Notes: generated from the sequence alone by a model not told the origin. 64,000 nt of DNA from Alphaproteobacteria bacterium (GCA_900768185.1 CAAGCB010000002.1:62001-126000); one strand, 5' to 3'; shown: positions 1-9,597, numbered from the stretch's first letter. Numbers and translations: made by a program.

Positions 1-771
1 GGCGGGAATCGAGCCGTCCAGTTCGACGGGATCGGCGTCCAAAACGGAAATCCGTTCGCCGTTGTGGAAAAACCAAGCGCCGGGATAGGGGAGAAGTCCG
101 CGGATTTTGCAATCCAGTTCTGTCGCGGGAACGTCAAAGGAGATCAAGCCTTCTTCCTTTGCGATTTTAGCGGCGTGCGTGATGCCGTCCGTCGGCTGTT
201 TGACGGGGGGCAGTTTTCCCCGTTCCAGCAGATCAAGTCCCTCCAATAACGCTTCGCCGCCCAAAACAGCCAGCTTTTCGAAAACCGTTCCCGACGTGTC
301 TTTCGGTTCAATCGGTGTTTTTTTGACCAACAGCATGTCGCCCGTGTCCATGCCGGCGTCCATTTGCATCAGGGTAACGCCTGTTTCCGCGTCCCCCGCC
401 ATGATCGCGCGTTGTATCGGGGCGGCGCCGCGCCAACGGGGCAACAGTGATCCGTGAATGTTCACGCACCCGTATTTAAACGCGTTCAAGCAAGCTTTCG
501 GCAATAAAAGTCCGTAAGCCGCCACCACGGCGATATCGGCGTCCAAAGCGGCAAAAGCGTCTTTTTCCTCTTGCGGTTTGAATGTCGGCGGACAGCGCAC
601 GGGGATTCCGTGTTCCTCGGCATACTGCTGAACGGGCGACGGGGTCAATTTGTGTCCGCGTCCGCTGGGGCGCGGCGGCTGAGTGTAGACGCATACGACG
701 TCGTGTTTTGAACAAAGGGCTTTCAACGCTTCCAGCGCGAAATCGGGGGTTCCCATAAAGACGGCTTTCAT
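1..771 (-). CDS. fmt: Methionyl-tRNA formyltransferase (3' end cut by window)
   Basis: Transfers a formyl group from 10-formyl-THF to initiator Met-tRNA in the cytoplasm. The 257 codons present read without interruption from an ATG at 771 to the window edge. The hydrolase core is recognisable: the N-terminal MGTPDF segment, the HGSLLPRWRGAAP segment with the catalytic His, and the DAGMDTGDM segment with the catalytic Asp. The start of the C-terminal tRNA-binding domain is also present. The last 50 or so residues lie outside the window. The ATG overlaps the stop of the upstream phosphoethanolamine-transferase-like gene (ATGA), so the two are probably translationally coupled, and def lies one gene further upstream. 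Confidence 0.95.
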   Translation of the reverse strand, partial: MKAVFMGTPDFALEALKALCSKHDVVCVYTQPPRPSGRGHKLTPSPVQQYAEEHGIPVRCPPTFKPQEEKDAFAALDADIAVVAAYGLLLPKACLNAFKYGCVNIHGSLLPRWRGAAPIQRAIMAGDAETGVTLMQMDAGMDTGDMLLVKKTPIEPKDTSGTVFEKLAVLGGEALLEGLDLLERGKLPPVKQPTDGITHAAKIAKEEGLISFDVPATELDCKIRGLLPYPGAWFFHNGERISVLDADPVELDGSIPA

Positions 772-2237
772 AACGGCTCCTCGGTTGGTGAATCGGTTTT
801 GATTTTTATACCCGACAATGCGTTAATGATAAAGGACGATTCGGACGTCGTCGTTTTTTTCAACGTCGAAAGCGTTTGCGCGGATTTTGCCAAGGGCGTT
901 TTCCGATAAAGGGGGGACAGCCAGTAAAACATCGGGACTTCAACCATGTCGGGGACGGTTGAAAAGCGTTCAAACGGGTTTTCCGGAACGGTTCCGTGAT
1001 CGGAAAAATACAGCAAAGCCGTGTTTTGACGCGACGCTTCCGCCTGCTTTAAAATTTCAGCCAGAAGGGTGTTCGTGTATCGGATCGACGCCGCGTATTG
1101 ATCAAGGATAAAAGTTTCCGTCGCGTTCGGATAACGGCTGGTGTAGGGGAAGTGCGACCCGAACAGATGGACGAAGATCAGCTTTTTATCCGCGGGATCG
1201 TTTAACGCTTCGGCGAACGGGGGCAGCAAAACATTGTCGTAATGCGAACTGGTCCATTCGAACGATTGATTCGTTTGCGTGAAGTTGAAATACCGCAGCA
1301 CGTCGAAATTGCGGGTTGTCGCATAAATCAGATTGTCGTGTTTGCCGCTTTTGAAATGATTGGACAGCCAGAACGTCTTGAATCCCGCGTTTTTATAGGC
1401 GGCGATCAGATTGAAATTTTCCGGCATCAGCATGTCTTTGACGATATAGGCGGTCGAAACGTGTTTTGCCGTCGCGTCGGGAATGAAAACGGGTTTGTTT
1501 TTCAGAAAAGTTGTTTTTTGTTCAAAATCGGCGATGTTTTCGTTGAATACGCGACGGTTGGCTGATTCCCCGACGACGACGATGATCGTCCGTTTCGTTT
1601 CGGGTGAAAAAACGTCAAGGGTGCCCGTCCGTTCGTTTTTCAGCGTGTCGGCGATTTGTTCTTTCAATCCCGCGTACAGGCGGTAGGATTTGACGGCGCG
1701 GGCGAACAAACCGTCCCCCCATTGTGTCATACAGCATAACGCCGCGAAAAAAACGCACGGGACGCCGTAAAACCACGCGTCGCTTTTTTGCCGGTCGAAC
1801 GGTTTGACGGATTTGACGTGCAAAGCGAACGTCGCCCAGTACAACGCGACCGCCGCCCAAACCCACACGGGGACGATTTTTAAAAAATCGCGGGTGTGCA
1901 GGGCGGTCGTATCGAAAACCGTGACGAAAATGCTTTCGTTCGGCAGATTTTTCGTCAGGGCGAAAGAAATCCAATAGCAAAACGCCATCGCCCAGAAAAC
2001 GAACGCGCTCGCAAAAACGGCGGGTTTGAAAACGGGCAGGGTCAAGCGCGCGAAATAGTACCCGAATCCGGCGCAGACAATGATTGCGGTCGCGTAATAG
2101 CGCGCGACAAACCAAAGCGACAACGTGCCGTCGTTCAACGCGTCGGTTTCAATCTTCAGTCCCGTGACGATCAAGACGGGAATCAGATAAAGCGTCAACA
2201 ATCGCAAGGCGCTGTTTATTCGTTGTCCTGTTTCCAA
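768..2237 (-). CDS. Phosphoethanolamine transferase-like membrane sulfatase-fold protein
   Basis: 489 aa. About five hydrophobic helices in the first ~175 residues precede a periplasmic alkaline-phosphatase/sulfatase domain, the EptA/CptA/OpgE architecture (COG2194). Visible metal-site motifs are VVVGESANR around residue 225, HLFGSH near 357-362 and YFSDHG near 411-415. The family nucleophile is normally Thr in a GET motif; here the position is Ser (GES). By family it should move phosphoethanolamine from PE to lipid A core, glucan or another surface sugar; the acceptor cannot be told from sequence. It overlaps def by 22 bp and fmt by 4 bp, an unusual place for an envelope-modifying gene. Confidence 0.8.
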   Translation of the reverse strand: METGQRINSALRLLTLYLIPVLIVTGLKIETDALNDGTLSLWFVARYYATAIIVCAGFGYYFARLTLPVFKPAVFASAFVFWAMAFCYWISFALTKNLPNESIFVTVFDTTALHTRDFLKIVPVWVWAAVALYWATFALHVKSVKPFDRQKSDAWFYGVPCVFFAALCCMTQWGDGLFARAVKSYRLYAGLKEQIADTLKNERTGTLDVFSPETKRTIIVVVGESANRRVFNENIADFEQKTTFLKNKPVFIPDATAKHVSTAYIVKDMLMPENFNLIAAYKNAGFKTFWLSNHFKSGKHDNLIYATTRNFDVLRYFNFTQTNQSFEWTSSHYDNVLLPPFAEALNDPADKKLIFVHLFGSHFPYTSRYPNATETFILDQYAASIRYTNTLLAEILKQAEASRQNTALLYFSDHGTVPENPFERFSTVPDMVEVPMFYWLSPLYRKTPLAKSAQTLSTLKKTTTSESSFIINALSGIKIKTDSPTEEPL

Positions 2238-2737
2238 CGGCGTTCCTTTTCGACGCGACGGACGATCATGTCGCGTTTGACTTTGGACAGATGGTCGATG
2301 AACAGCTTGCCGTCCAGATGTTCCAGTTCGTGCTGAATGCAGATCGCCAGCAGTCCGTCGGCGCGGACGGTTCGCCTTTTACCGTTTTCGTCCGTGTATT
2401 CGGCGGTTACGGTTTCATAGCGTTCGACCGGCGCGTACTGTTCGGGAACGGACAGGCAGCCTTCGTCGTGCATGACGGTCGCGTCGCCGTGCGCGGTGAT
2501 GACGGGGTTGATCATTTTATAGGGGTGTTTCGGTTCGTCGTCGCGCGTCACGTCAATCACGACCATGCGTTTCAATATCCCCACCTGAGGCGCCGCCAGT
2601 CCGACCCCCGGCGCGTCGTACATGGTTTCCAGCATGTCGTCCAGCGTTTTGCGCAGGGCGTCGTCGATGTGTTCGACGATCGCGCTTTTCTTTTTCAGCA
2701 ACGGGTCGGGGACTTCCAGAATTTTCAGTAAAGCCAT
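2216..2737 (-). CDS. def: Peptide deformylase
   Basis: Removes the N-formyl group from nascent proteins in the cytoplasm. 173 aa. All three class I motifs are present: GVGLAAPQ, EGCLS (metal-ligand Cys) and HELEH (two His ligands and the catalytic Glu). I chose the ATG at 2737 because AAAGGA lies about 8 nt upstream and translation then starts MALLKILEVPDPLL, the usual beginning; an in-frame ATG 24 nt earlier has no such support. First gene of the def / pEtN transferase / fmt unit. A good promoter (2763-2791) sits just upstream. Confidence 0.96.
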   Translation of the reverse strand: MALLKILEVPDPLLKKKSAIVEHIDDALRKTLDDMLETMYDAPGVGLAAPQVGILKRMVVIDVTRDDEPKHPYKMINPVITAHGDATVMHDEGCLSVPEQYAPVERYETVTAEYTDENGKRRTVRADGLLAICIQHELEHLDGKLFIDHLSKVKRDMIVRRVEKERRWKQDNE

Positions 2738-2762
2738 GGCGTTTTCCTTTGTTTTTCCCAAT

Positions 2763-2791
2763 TTAATACGTTTTTTGGCGCGTCAGGTCAA
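2763..2791 (-). promoter_or_regulatory. Sigma70-like promoter of def
   Basis: On the minus strand TTGACC (2791-2786) and TATTAA (2768-2763) are separated by exactly 17 nt. This places transcription start near 2756, about 20 nt ahead of the def ATG. Confidence 0.7.
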
Positions 2792-2854
2792 CAGTCGGGT
2801 TAAATATTTTGTTCCAGCGTGCGAAAATAAGGTGTTTCTTTGGCGAATTTGCGT

Positions 2855-2860
2855 TATAAC
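2855..2860 (+). promoter_or_regulatory. Possible -10 element for alaS
   Basis: TATAAC about 45 nt ahead of the alaS start, in the divergent def/alaS spacer. No convincing -35 hexamer is visible at 16-18 nt, so support is modest. Confidence 0.35.
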
Positions 2861-2902
2861 TCACCCTCAAAGGATTTATTTTTAACAAGGATATGAACGA
2901 CA

Positions 2903-5539
2903 ATGATGACAACCGGTGAAATTCGGCGCGCTTTTTTGGATTATTTTCGTAAAAACGATCACGAAATCGTGCCGTCCAGTTCTTTGGTGCCGCACAACGA
3001 CCCGACTTTGATGTTCACCAATTCCGGCATGGTGCAGTTCAAGAACATCTTTACGGGCATGGAAAAACGTCCCTACGTTCGCGCCGCGTCGGATCAGAAA
3101 TGCGTCCGCGCCGGCGGCAAGCACAACGATTTGGACAACGTCGGATACACCGTGCGCCACCACACGTTTTTCGAAATGCTGGGGAACTGGAGCTTCGGCG
3201 ACTATTTCAAGGAAAAAGCCATTTACTACGCGTGGAATCTGGTGACGGGGGAATTCGGTCTGCCTCGGGAAAAGCTGACGGCGACCGTCTATCACACCGA
3301 TGATGAAGCTTACGGCTTGTGGAAAAAGATCGCGGGGTTGCCCGACGAACGCATTATCCGCATTCCGACAAAGGATAATTTCTGGTCGATGGGCGACACG
3401 GGTCCCTGCGGACCTTGTTCCGAAATCTTTTACGACCACGGCGAACATATTCAGGGCGGACCTCCGGGATCGCCGGACGAGGACGGCGACCGTTTCGTCG
3501 AAATCTGGAATCTGGTGTTCATGCAGAACGAACAGCTGGCGGACGGACGTCTGATTGATCTGCCTCACCGTTGCATCGACACGGGCATGGGGCTGGAACG
3601 CATGGGCGCGGTCATGCTGGGCACCAACGACAACTATGAAACCGAAATTCTGAAAGGCTTGATTTTGGCGGCGGCGGGAACGGCGGGCGTCGAACCTTAC
3701 GGCGAATTCAAAACGTCGTTGCGCATCATCGCCGACCATTTGCGTTCGTCGTGTTTTCTGATCGCGGACGGCGTCCTGCCGTCGAACGAGGGGCGCGGCT
3801 ATGTTCTGCGCCGCATTATGCGCCGCGCGATGCGCCACGCGCACATGATGGGGTGTCAGGAACCGCTGATGTGGCGGCTGGTGCCGGCTTTGGTGCGGCT
3901 GATGGGCGACGCGTTCCCCGAATTGGTGCGCGCGCAGGCGTTGATTACGGAAACCCTGCGGCTGGAAGAAACGCGGTTCAAGGAAACGCTGGGGCGCGGT
4001 CTGAAACTGTTGGACATGGAAACCGCGAAATTGGCGGACGGCGGCGTTTTGTCGGGCGACGTCGCGTTCAGACTGTACGACACCTACGGTTTTCCGCTGG
4101 ATTTGACGCAGGACGTTCTGCGCGGCAAGCACATGACGGTTGACACGCAGGGGTTCGAAGCCGCCATGGAACGCCAAAAAGCCGAAGCGCGCAAAGCTTG
4201 GGCGGGATCGGGCGAAGCCGCGACGGACGCCGTTTGGTTTGAAACGAAGGAAAAGGTCGGCGGCACGGAGTTTCTGGGCTATGAAACCCTGCAGGCGGAA
4301 GGACGAATCTCCGCTTTGATCGTCGACGGAAAAGAAACCGATTCGATCCAAGCGGGGCAAAAAGCCGCCGTCGTCACGAACCAGACGCCGTTTTACGGCG
4401 AATCCGGCGGACAGGTCGGCGACACGGGAACGATCGCGATATCCGATACCGTTCTGTTTGACGTGACCGACACGCAGAAAAAAGTCGGCGATTTGTTCGT
4501 TCATCTCGGCGTTTTGAAAAAAGGCGAACTGAAAAAGGATCTGGACGTTTTGATGACGGTTGACGCCGAACGCCGCGCGGCGACGGCGCGCCACCATTCC
4601 GTGACCCACCTGTTGCAGGCGGCTTTACGCAAGATTTTGGGCGATCATGTGACGCAAAAGGGGTCTTCCGTTCGTCCTGACGGCATGCGTTTCGACTTTT
4701 CTCAGCCCCGTCCGATCGCTTTTGAGGAATTGCGCGCCGTTGAAAACGAAGTCAACCGCAACATTTTGAAAAATCTTGAGGTGACGACCCGCGTCACCAC
4801 GCCCGACGCGGCGGTGAAAGAGGGCGCGATGGCTCTGTTCGGCGAAAAGTACGGCGACGAAGTTCGCGTCGTTTCGATGGGGGCGGGCGAAGATAACGTG
4901 TCCGTCGAACTGTGCGGCGGGACTCACGTCAAACGCACGGGCGACATCGGTTCGTTCCGCATTTTGTCCGAAGCCGCTTTGGCGGCGGGCGTCCGCCGTA
5001 TCGAAGCCGTGACGGGAATGCCCGCTTTGGCATACGCGCAAAGCCGCGATGATTTGCTGGCGAAGACGGCTGAAAGCCTGAAAGCCCCCGTCGCCGACAT
5101 TCCCGCCCGTGTTCAGGCGTTGATTGCCGAACGCAAAAAATTGGAACGCGAACTGTCCGATATGCGCAAAAAGCTGGCGGCGGGCGGATCGTCCGGCGGC
5201 GACGGCGCGAAGAAAATCAACGGCGTATCCTTTGTCGGTCGCGTGTTGAGCGACGTTCCCGCCAAAGAGCTGAAAGGCATGGCTGACGAAATCAAAAAAC
5301 AAATCGGATCGGGTGTCGTTGCTTTGGTTTGCGCGGACAACGGCAAAGTGTCGATCGTCGTCGGCGTGACGAACGATTTGACCGCGAAAATCAACGCGGT
5401 CGATCTGGTGCGCGCCGGTGCGGCGGCGGCTGACGGAAAGGGCGGCGGCGGTCGCCCCGACATGGCGCAGGCGGGCGGTTCGAACGCGTCTAAAACGGCG
5501 GAAGTCCTGTCCGTTATCGAAAAGGCGCTGGGGGCATGA
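2903..5539 (+). CDS. alaS: Alanyl-tRNA synthetase
   Basis: Charges tRNA-Ala and edits mischarged Ser/Gly. 878 aa, full family length. Class II catalytic core in the N-terminal ~450 residues, then the editing domain with its zinc-type motifs (HSVTHLLQAAL near 568 and CGGTH near 672), then the C-terminal DHHA1-type domain ending in the Gly-rich GGGGRPDMAQAGG segment. Translation begins at one of two adjacent ATG codons (2903 or 2906), with an AAGG about 12 nt upstream. Stop and the alr ATG overlap as ATGA. Confidence 0.97.
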   Translation: MMTTGEIRRAFLDYFRKNDHEIVPSSSLVPHNDPTLMFTNSGMVQFKNIFTGMEKRPYVRAASDQKCVRAGGKHNDLDNVGYTVRHHTFFEMLGNWSFGDYFKEKAIYYAWNLVTGEFGLPREKLTATVYHTDDEAYGLWKKIAGLPDERIIRIPTKDNFWSMGDTGPCGPCSEIFYDHGEHIQGGPPGSPDEDGDRFVEIWNLVFMQNEQLADGRLIDLPHRCIDTGMGLERMGAVMLGTNDNYETEILKGLILAAAGTAGVEPYGEFKTSLRIIADHLRSSCFLIADGVLPSNEGRGYVLRRIMRRAMRHAHMMGCQEPLMWRLVPALVRLMGDAFPELVRAQALITETLRLEETRFKETLGRGLKLLDMETAKLADGGVLSGDVAFRLYDTYGFPLDLTQDVLRGKHMTVDTQGFEAAMERQKAEARKAWAGSGEAATDAVWFETKEKVGGTEFLGYETLQAEGRISALIVDGKETDSIQAGQKAAVVTNQTPFYGESGGQVGDTGTIAISDTVLFDVTDTQKKVGDLFVHLGVLKKGELKKDLDVLMTVDAERRAATARHHSVTHLLQAALRKILGDHVTQKGSSVRPDGMRFDFSQPRPIAFEELRAVENEVNRNILKNLEVTTRVTTPDAAVKEGAMALFGEKYGDEVRVVSMGAGEDNVSVELCGGTHVKRTGDIGSFRILSEAALAAGVRRIEAVTGMPALAYAQSRDDLLAKTAESLKAPVADIPARVQALIAERKKLERELSDMRKKLAAGGSSGGDGAKKINGVSFVGRVLSDVPAKELKGMADEIKKQIGSGVVALVCADNGKVSIVVGVTNDLTAKINAVDLVRAGAAAADGKGGGGRPDMAQAGGSNASKTAEVLSVIEKALGA

Positions 5540-6618
5540 GTCCGACCCTCGAACAGGTGGGCGCCGTTCTGACCGTCGATTTGAAAAAAATCGCCGAAAA
5601 CCGACGCGCGGTGCAAGCCCGCGTCGGCAATCGAACCCGCGTGGCGGCGGTGTTGAAAACGGACGCCTACGGTTTGGGGGCGGAAAAAATCGCCAAAGCC
5701 CTGTATGCAACGGGGTGCCGCGACTTTTTCACCGCCTACGGGTTCGAGGGGACGGCGTTGCGTTCCGTTCTGCCCGCCGATGCGAAAATTTACGTTTTGC
5801 ACGGCGTTTTTCCCGATACGGAAACGGATTTCGCGCGAAACGGTCTGATTCCCGTTTTAAGCACGCTGGAACAGATCGCCCGCTGGGACGCTTTCGCCAA
5901 ACGGGAAAACGCCGTTTTATCCGCCGCTGTTCACATCGACACGGGCATGACGCGATTGGGGCTGACGGAAAGCGACGCGGGCGCGTTGTGTTCGAACGTG
6001 CCGGAAAATTTGAAAATCGAGTTGGTAATCAGCCATTTGGCATGCGCGGACGACCCCGCGCATAAAAAAAACGAAGACCAGCTGAACCGTTTTGACGCGT
6101 TGTGCGCCGAATTGCGCGCGGCGTTGCCCGAACCGTTCGAACAAAGCCTGTCCGCGACGGACGGGGCGAACCTGTCCGATCCGCGGTTTTACAAAGATGT
6201 CGTCCGCTTGGGACATGATTTGTACGACGGCGCGGTTTCCCTGCGCGCGAAAATCTTGCAGATTCAGGACGCGGCGGCGGGGCGAACCGTCGGATACGGC
6301 GCGACGCGGACGTTTGACAAACCCGCGAAAATCGCGACGCTGGCGATCGGGTACGGCGACGGTTATCCCAGATCTTTGGCAAACAAGGGGTACGTCCGCA
6401 TCGCGGGGCGTAAAGCTCCTGTCGTCGGTCGGATTTCGATGGATTTGACGACCGTCGACGTGACGGACGTTCCCGCCGCCGATTTGGAAAAAGCCGAAAC
6501 GGCGGAAATTTACGGCGAACAATGCCCGTTAAAAGAAATTGCAAAAATCGCGGGAACGATAGATTATGAATTGCTGACGAACCTCGGCAACCGCTTTTAC
6601 CGTGTTTATACTGACTGA
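5536..6618 (+). CDS. alr: Alanine racemase
   Basis: PLP enzyme that makes D-Ala for peptidoglycan. 360 aa. The PLP lysine is in VLKTDAYGLG near residue 37; this segment is usually V-K-A-D-A-Y-G-H-G, so Thr and Leu replace the usual Ala and His. GYGDGYPRSL and the VGYG segment of the C-terminal beta domain are present, and VGRISMDLTTVDVTDV carries the usual M-D-T pattern. It overlaps alaS by 4 bp; alr followed later by radA and cvpA is a common alphaproteobacterial order. Confidence 0.95.
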   Translation: MSPTLEQVGAVLTVDLKKIAENRRAVQARVGNRTRVAAVLKTDAYGLGAEKIAKALYATGCRDFFTAYGFEGTALRSVLPADAKIYVLHGVFPDTETDFARNGLIPVLSTLEQIARWDAFAKRENAVLSAAVHIDTGMTRLGLTESDAGALCSNVPENLKIELVISHLACADDPAHKKNEDQLNRFDALCAELRAALPEPFEQSLSATDGANLSDPRFYKDVVRLGHDLYDGAVSLRAKILQIQDAAAGRTVGYGATRTFDKPAKIATLAIGYGDGYPRSLANKGYVRIAGRKAPVVGRISMDLTTVDVTDVPAADLEKAETAEIYGEQCPLKEIAKIAGTIDYELLTNLGNRFYRVYTD

Positions 6619-6629
6619 AAGATCGCGTG

Positions 6630-7403
6630 ATGAACATATTCGCCCCTGTCGGCAGGGTTTTTTTGAATTTTTTGCAATCCGTCGGACGGCTGACGTTGTT
6701 TTCGGTGAAATCGCTGTCTTATTGCGTGCGCCCGCCGTTCTATTTCCGCACGCTGTTTTCGCAGATGGTTGAAATCGGATTTTATTCCCTGCCCGTCGTC
6801 GCGCTGACGACGATGTTTTCGGGACTGGTCATCGCTTTGCAAAGCTATTCGGGACTGTCGACGCTGTCGTCCGAAGGCGTTGTCGCTTCGGTCGTCGAAT
6901 TGACGGTGACGCGCGAACTGGGTCCCGTGCTGGCGGCGTTGATGGTCGCGGGACGCGTCGGGGCGGCGATGGCGGCGGAATTGGGAACGATGCGCGTGAC
7001 GGAACAGATCGACGCCTTGACGACCCTTTCGACCAATCCGTTCAAATATCTGGTCGTGCCGCGTATTCTTGCGGGAATGCTGATGTTGCCCGTTTTGGTG
7101 TTGATCGGCGATGTGATCGGCATTTACGGCGGGTATCTGATTTGCGCGTACAAACTGGATTTCAACGCGATCAACTATTTGCGCAACACATGGAATTTCA
7201 TGCAGGCGGTTGATATCACGTCGGGCATGACAAAGGCGGCGGTGTTCGGCTTTATCGTCACTTTGATGGGGTGCTACAACGGCTTTTATTCCAAGGGCGG
7301 GGCGGAAGGCGTCGGCAAAGCGACCACAAACGCGGTCGTGTCGTCGTCGATTTTGATTTTGATCAGCAACTATATGCTGACGGAACTGTTCTTTTCCAAA
7401 TGA
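6630..7403 (+). CDS. mlaE: MlaE-type ABC permease
   Basis: 257 aa integral membrane protein of the MlaE/YrbE family (COG0767), with about five transmembrane helices. The family-typical TRELGPVLAALMVAGRVGAA and ELGTMRVTEQIDAL segments mark the coupling region. It should be the permease of a phospholipid transporter between inner and outer membranes. I chose the ATG at 6630; a GTG immediately before it is the alternative. It overlaps mlaF by 4 bp. No substrate-binding MlaD, MlaC or MlaB gene is found in the window. Confidence 0.88.
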   Translation: MNIFAPVGRVFLNFLQSVGRLTLFSVKSLSYCVRPPFYFRTLFSQMVEIGFYSLPVVALTTMFSGLVIALQSYSGLSTLSSEGVVASVVELTVTRELGPVLAALMVAGRVGAAMAAELGTMRVTEQIDALTTLSTNPFKYLVVPRILAGMLMLPVLVLIGDVIGIYGGYLICAYKLDFNAINYLRNTWNFMQAVDITSGMTKAAVFGFIVTLMGCYNGFYSKGGAEGVGKATTNAVVSSSILILISNYMLTELFFSK

Positions 7404-8188
7404 CGGGGGCGGCGATGGGCGACGATATCAAAGTGAAAATGACCGACGTTCGCAAGGCTTTCGGTAAAAAAGTCGTTTTGGACGGTGTGACGCTGGAGGT
7501 TAAAAAAGGCGAATCTCTGGTGATTATCGGCGGGTCGGGGACGGGAAAATCCGTCACGATCAAGTGCATTCAGGGACTGTTGACGCCGGATTCGGGATCG
7601 ATTCAAATCGACGGACGGGAAATCGTCGGACTGGGCGCGCGGGAAATGGAAAAAATCAACGCGCAGACGGGCATGCTGTTTCAGGGCGCGGCGCTGTTCG
7701 ACAGCCTGAATATTTGGGAAAACGTCGCTTTCGGTTTGATTCAGGGCAAAAAGATGAAACGCGCGCAGGCGCGGGAAATCGCGATTAAAAAATTAGCGCA
7801 GGTCGGATTAAGCGAGGACGTTGCTTCGCTTTATCCCGACGAATTGTCGGGCGGCATGAAAAAACGCGTCGGTCTGGCGCGGGCGATCGCCGCCGATCCG
7901 GAACTGATTTTCTTTGACGAACCGACAACGGGGCTGGATCCGATCATGTCGGACGTGATCAACGATTTGATCCGGTCGTGCGTCACGGATTTGGGGGCGA
8001 CGGGCATTACGATCACGCACGATATGTCTTCGGTGCGCAAAATCGCCGACAAGGTCGCGATGCTGTACAAGGGGAAAATCATCTGGTACGGCGGCGTTGA
8101 TGAAATCGACGATTCCGGCAACCCGTACGTTGAACAGTTCATCAACGGTCGCGCCGACGGTCCCATTCAAATGGAAGTGCGCGGCTGA
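7400..8188 (+). CDS. mlaF: MlaF-type ABC ATPase
   Basis: 262 aa ATPase that should pair with the preceding permease. Walker A GGSGTGKS, signature LSGGMKKR, Walker B LIFFDEPTTGLDP and the switch His (ITHD) are all visible. The ATG at 7400 overlaps the mlaE stop (ATGA); an in-frame ATG at 7415 preceded by a G-rich run is an alternative. The stop shares one base with the radA ATG, so the unit alr-mlaE-mlaF-radA is tightly packed. Confidence 0.9.
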   Translation: MTGAAMGDDIKVKMTDVRKAFGKKVVLDGVTLEVKKGESLVIIGGSGTGKSVTIKCIQGLLTPDSGSIQIDGREIVGLGAREMEKINAQTGMLFQGAALFDSLNIWENVAFGLIQGKKMKRAQAREIAIKKLAQVGLSEDVASLYPDELSGGMKKRVGLARAIAADPELIFFDEPTTGLDPIMSDVINDLIRSCVTDLGATGITITHDMSSVRKIADKVAMLYKGKIIWYGGVDEIDDSGNPYVEQFINGRADGPIQMEVRG

Positions 8189-9597
8189 TGGCAAAGAACT
8201 CTTCGCGTTTCGTGTGTCAGAACTGCGGCGCGGTTTTTCCGCGCTGGGCGGGCAGGTGCGAGGCTTGCGGCGAATGGAACACGATTATCGAAGAAGAAAC
8301 CGCCGCGGCGTCCGCGCCGAAAGCGACGGGCGGCAAAGGCGGGCGAAAGATCGAATTTGTCGGTTTGGACGGCGTTCCGGAAACGTCTTTTCGCCTGAAA
8401 TCGGGGATCAAAGAGCTTGACCGCGTGTGCGGCGGCGGATTGGTCGCGGGATCGGTTCTGCTGATCGGCGGCGATCCGGGAATCGGTAAATCGACGTTGC
8501 TGTTGCAGGTGACGGCGGCTTTGTCGGCTGTGTGTAACGCCAAAGGCGCGCCCGTGCGATGCGTCTACATCTCGGGCGAGGAATCCGTCGATCAGGTGCG
8601 TTTGCGCGCCGCCCGTCTGGGGTTGGCGAAAGCGAACGTCGAACTGGCGAGCGCGACGAACGTCCGCGACATCATCGCGACGCTGGATTGCGGCGACGCC
8701 CCCGATGTCGTCGTCATCGATTCGATTCAAACCATGTTTGTCGATACGATGGATTCCGCCCCCGGCACGGTCGGGCAGGTGCGCGCGTGCGGCAACGAAC
8801 TGATCCGGCTGGCGAAACGGCGCGGATTCGCCTTGTTTCTGGTCAGTCATGTGACCAAAGAGGGGACTTTGGCGGGACCCCGCGTTTTGGAACACATGGT
8901 TGATACGGTGCTTTATTTCGAAGGCGACCGCGGACATCACTTTCGCATTTTGCGCGGCGTGAAAAACCGTTTCGGCGCGACGGACGAAATCGGCGTTTTT
9001 GAAATGACGGAAAGGGGACTGAGCGAAGTCCCCAATCCTTCGGCTTTGTTTCTGGCGGAACGGCGCGGCAACGTGACGGGCAGTTGCGTTTATGCGGGAA
9101 TCGAGGGGTCGCGTCCGATGCTGGTCGAAATTCAGGCTTTGGTCGCGCCCAGCGGCGGCAACCCCAGACGCGCGGTCGTCGGGTGGGATTCGTCGCGGCT
9201 GAACATGGTTCTGGCGGTGCTGGAAGCCCGATGCGGCTTTCAGATGTCGGCAAAGGACGTGTATCTGAACGTCGCGGGCGGGATTCGCATCACCGAACCC
9301 GCGGCGGATTTGGCGGTGGCGGCGGCGTTGTTGTCGTCGGTCGCGCAAATTCCCGTTCCGGCGGACGCGGTCGTTTTCGGCGAAATCGGTCTGTCGGGTG
9401 AAATCCGCGCCGTGCCGCAGCCGGATCTGCGGTTGAAAGAGGCGGCAAAACTCGGCTTTGCCCGCGCTTTGCTTCCGCCCGTCCGCGTTAATAAAAAATC
9501 AGGAAAAGAGTCGGATACTGCGTTAAGGCTTATTGAAATCGGGCATTTGAAGACTTTGACGGAAATGTTCGGTTTGTCGGACAAACAGGATTCGTGA
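8188..9597 (+). CDS. radA: DNA repair protein RadA
   Basis: RecA-related branch-migration ATPase that helps process recombination intermediates. 469 aa. N-terminal four-Cys zinc finger (CQNCG...CEACG), Walker A GGDPGIGKST near residue 93, the RadA-specific KNRFG motif near residue 260, and a C-terminal Lon-protease-like domain. The start shares a base with the mlaF stop. Confidence 0.96.
   Translation: MAKNSSRFVCQNCGAVFPRWAGRCEACGEWNTIIEEETAAASAPKATGGKGGRKIEFVGLDGVPETSFRLKSGIKELDRVCGGGLVAGSVLLIGGDPGIGKSTLLLQVTAALSAVCNAKGAPVRCVYISGEESVDQVRLRAARLGLAKANVELASATNVRDIIATLDCGDAPDVVVIDSIQTMFVDTMDSAPGTVGQVRACGNELIRLAKRRGFALFLVSHVTKEGTLAGPRVLEHMVDTVLYFEGDRGHHFRILRGVKNRFGATDEIGVFEMTERGLSEVPNPSALFLAERRGNVTGSCVYAGIEGSRPMLVEIQALVAPSGGNPRRAVVGWDSSRLNMVLAVLEARCGFQMSAKDVYLNVAGGIRITEPAADLAVAAALLSSVAQIPVPADAVVFGEIGLSGEIRAVPQPDLRLKEAAKLGFARALLPPVRVNKKSGKESDTALRLIEIGHLKTLTEMFGLSDKQDS

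Noticed and set aside
2882..4609. 575-codon open frame opposite alaS (minus strand)
   Set aside because: Arg/His/Phe/Gln-rich translation without domains; a shadow of GC-biased codons of alaS.
7271..7399. Earlier start for mlaF within mlaE
   Set aside because: Would overlap mlaE by 130 bp and adds unrelated residues; ATG at 7400 gives the usual start.
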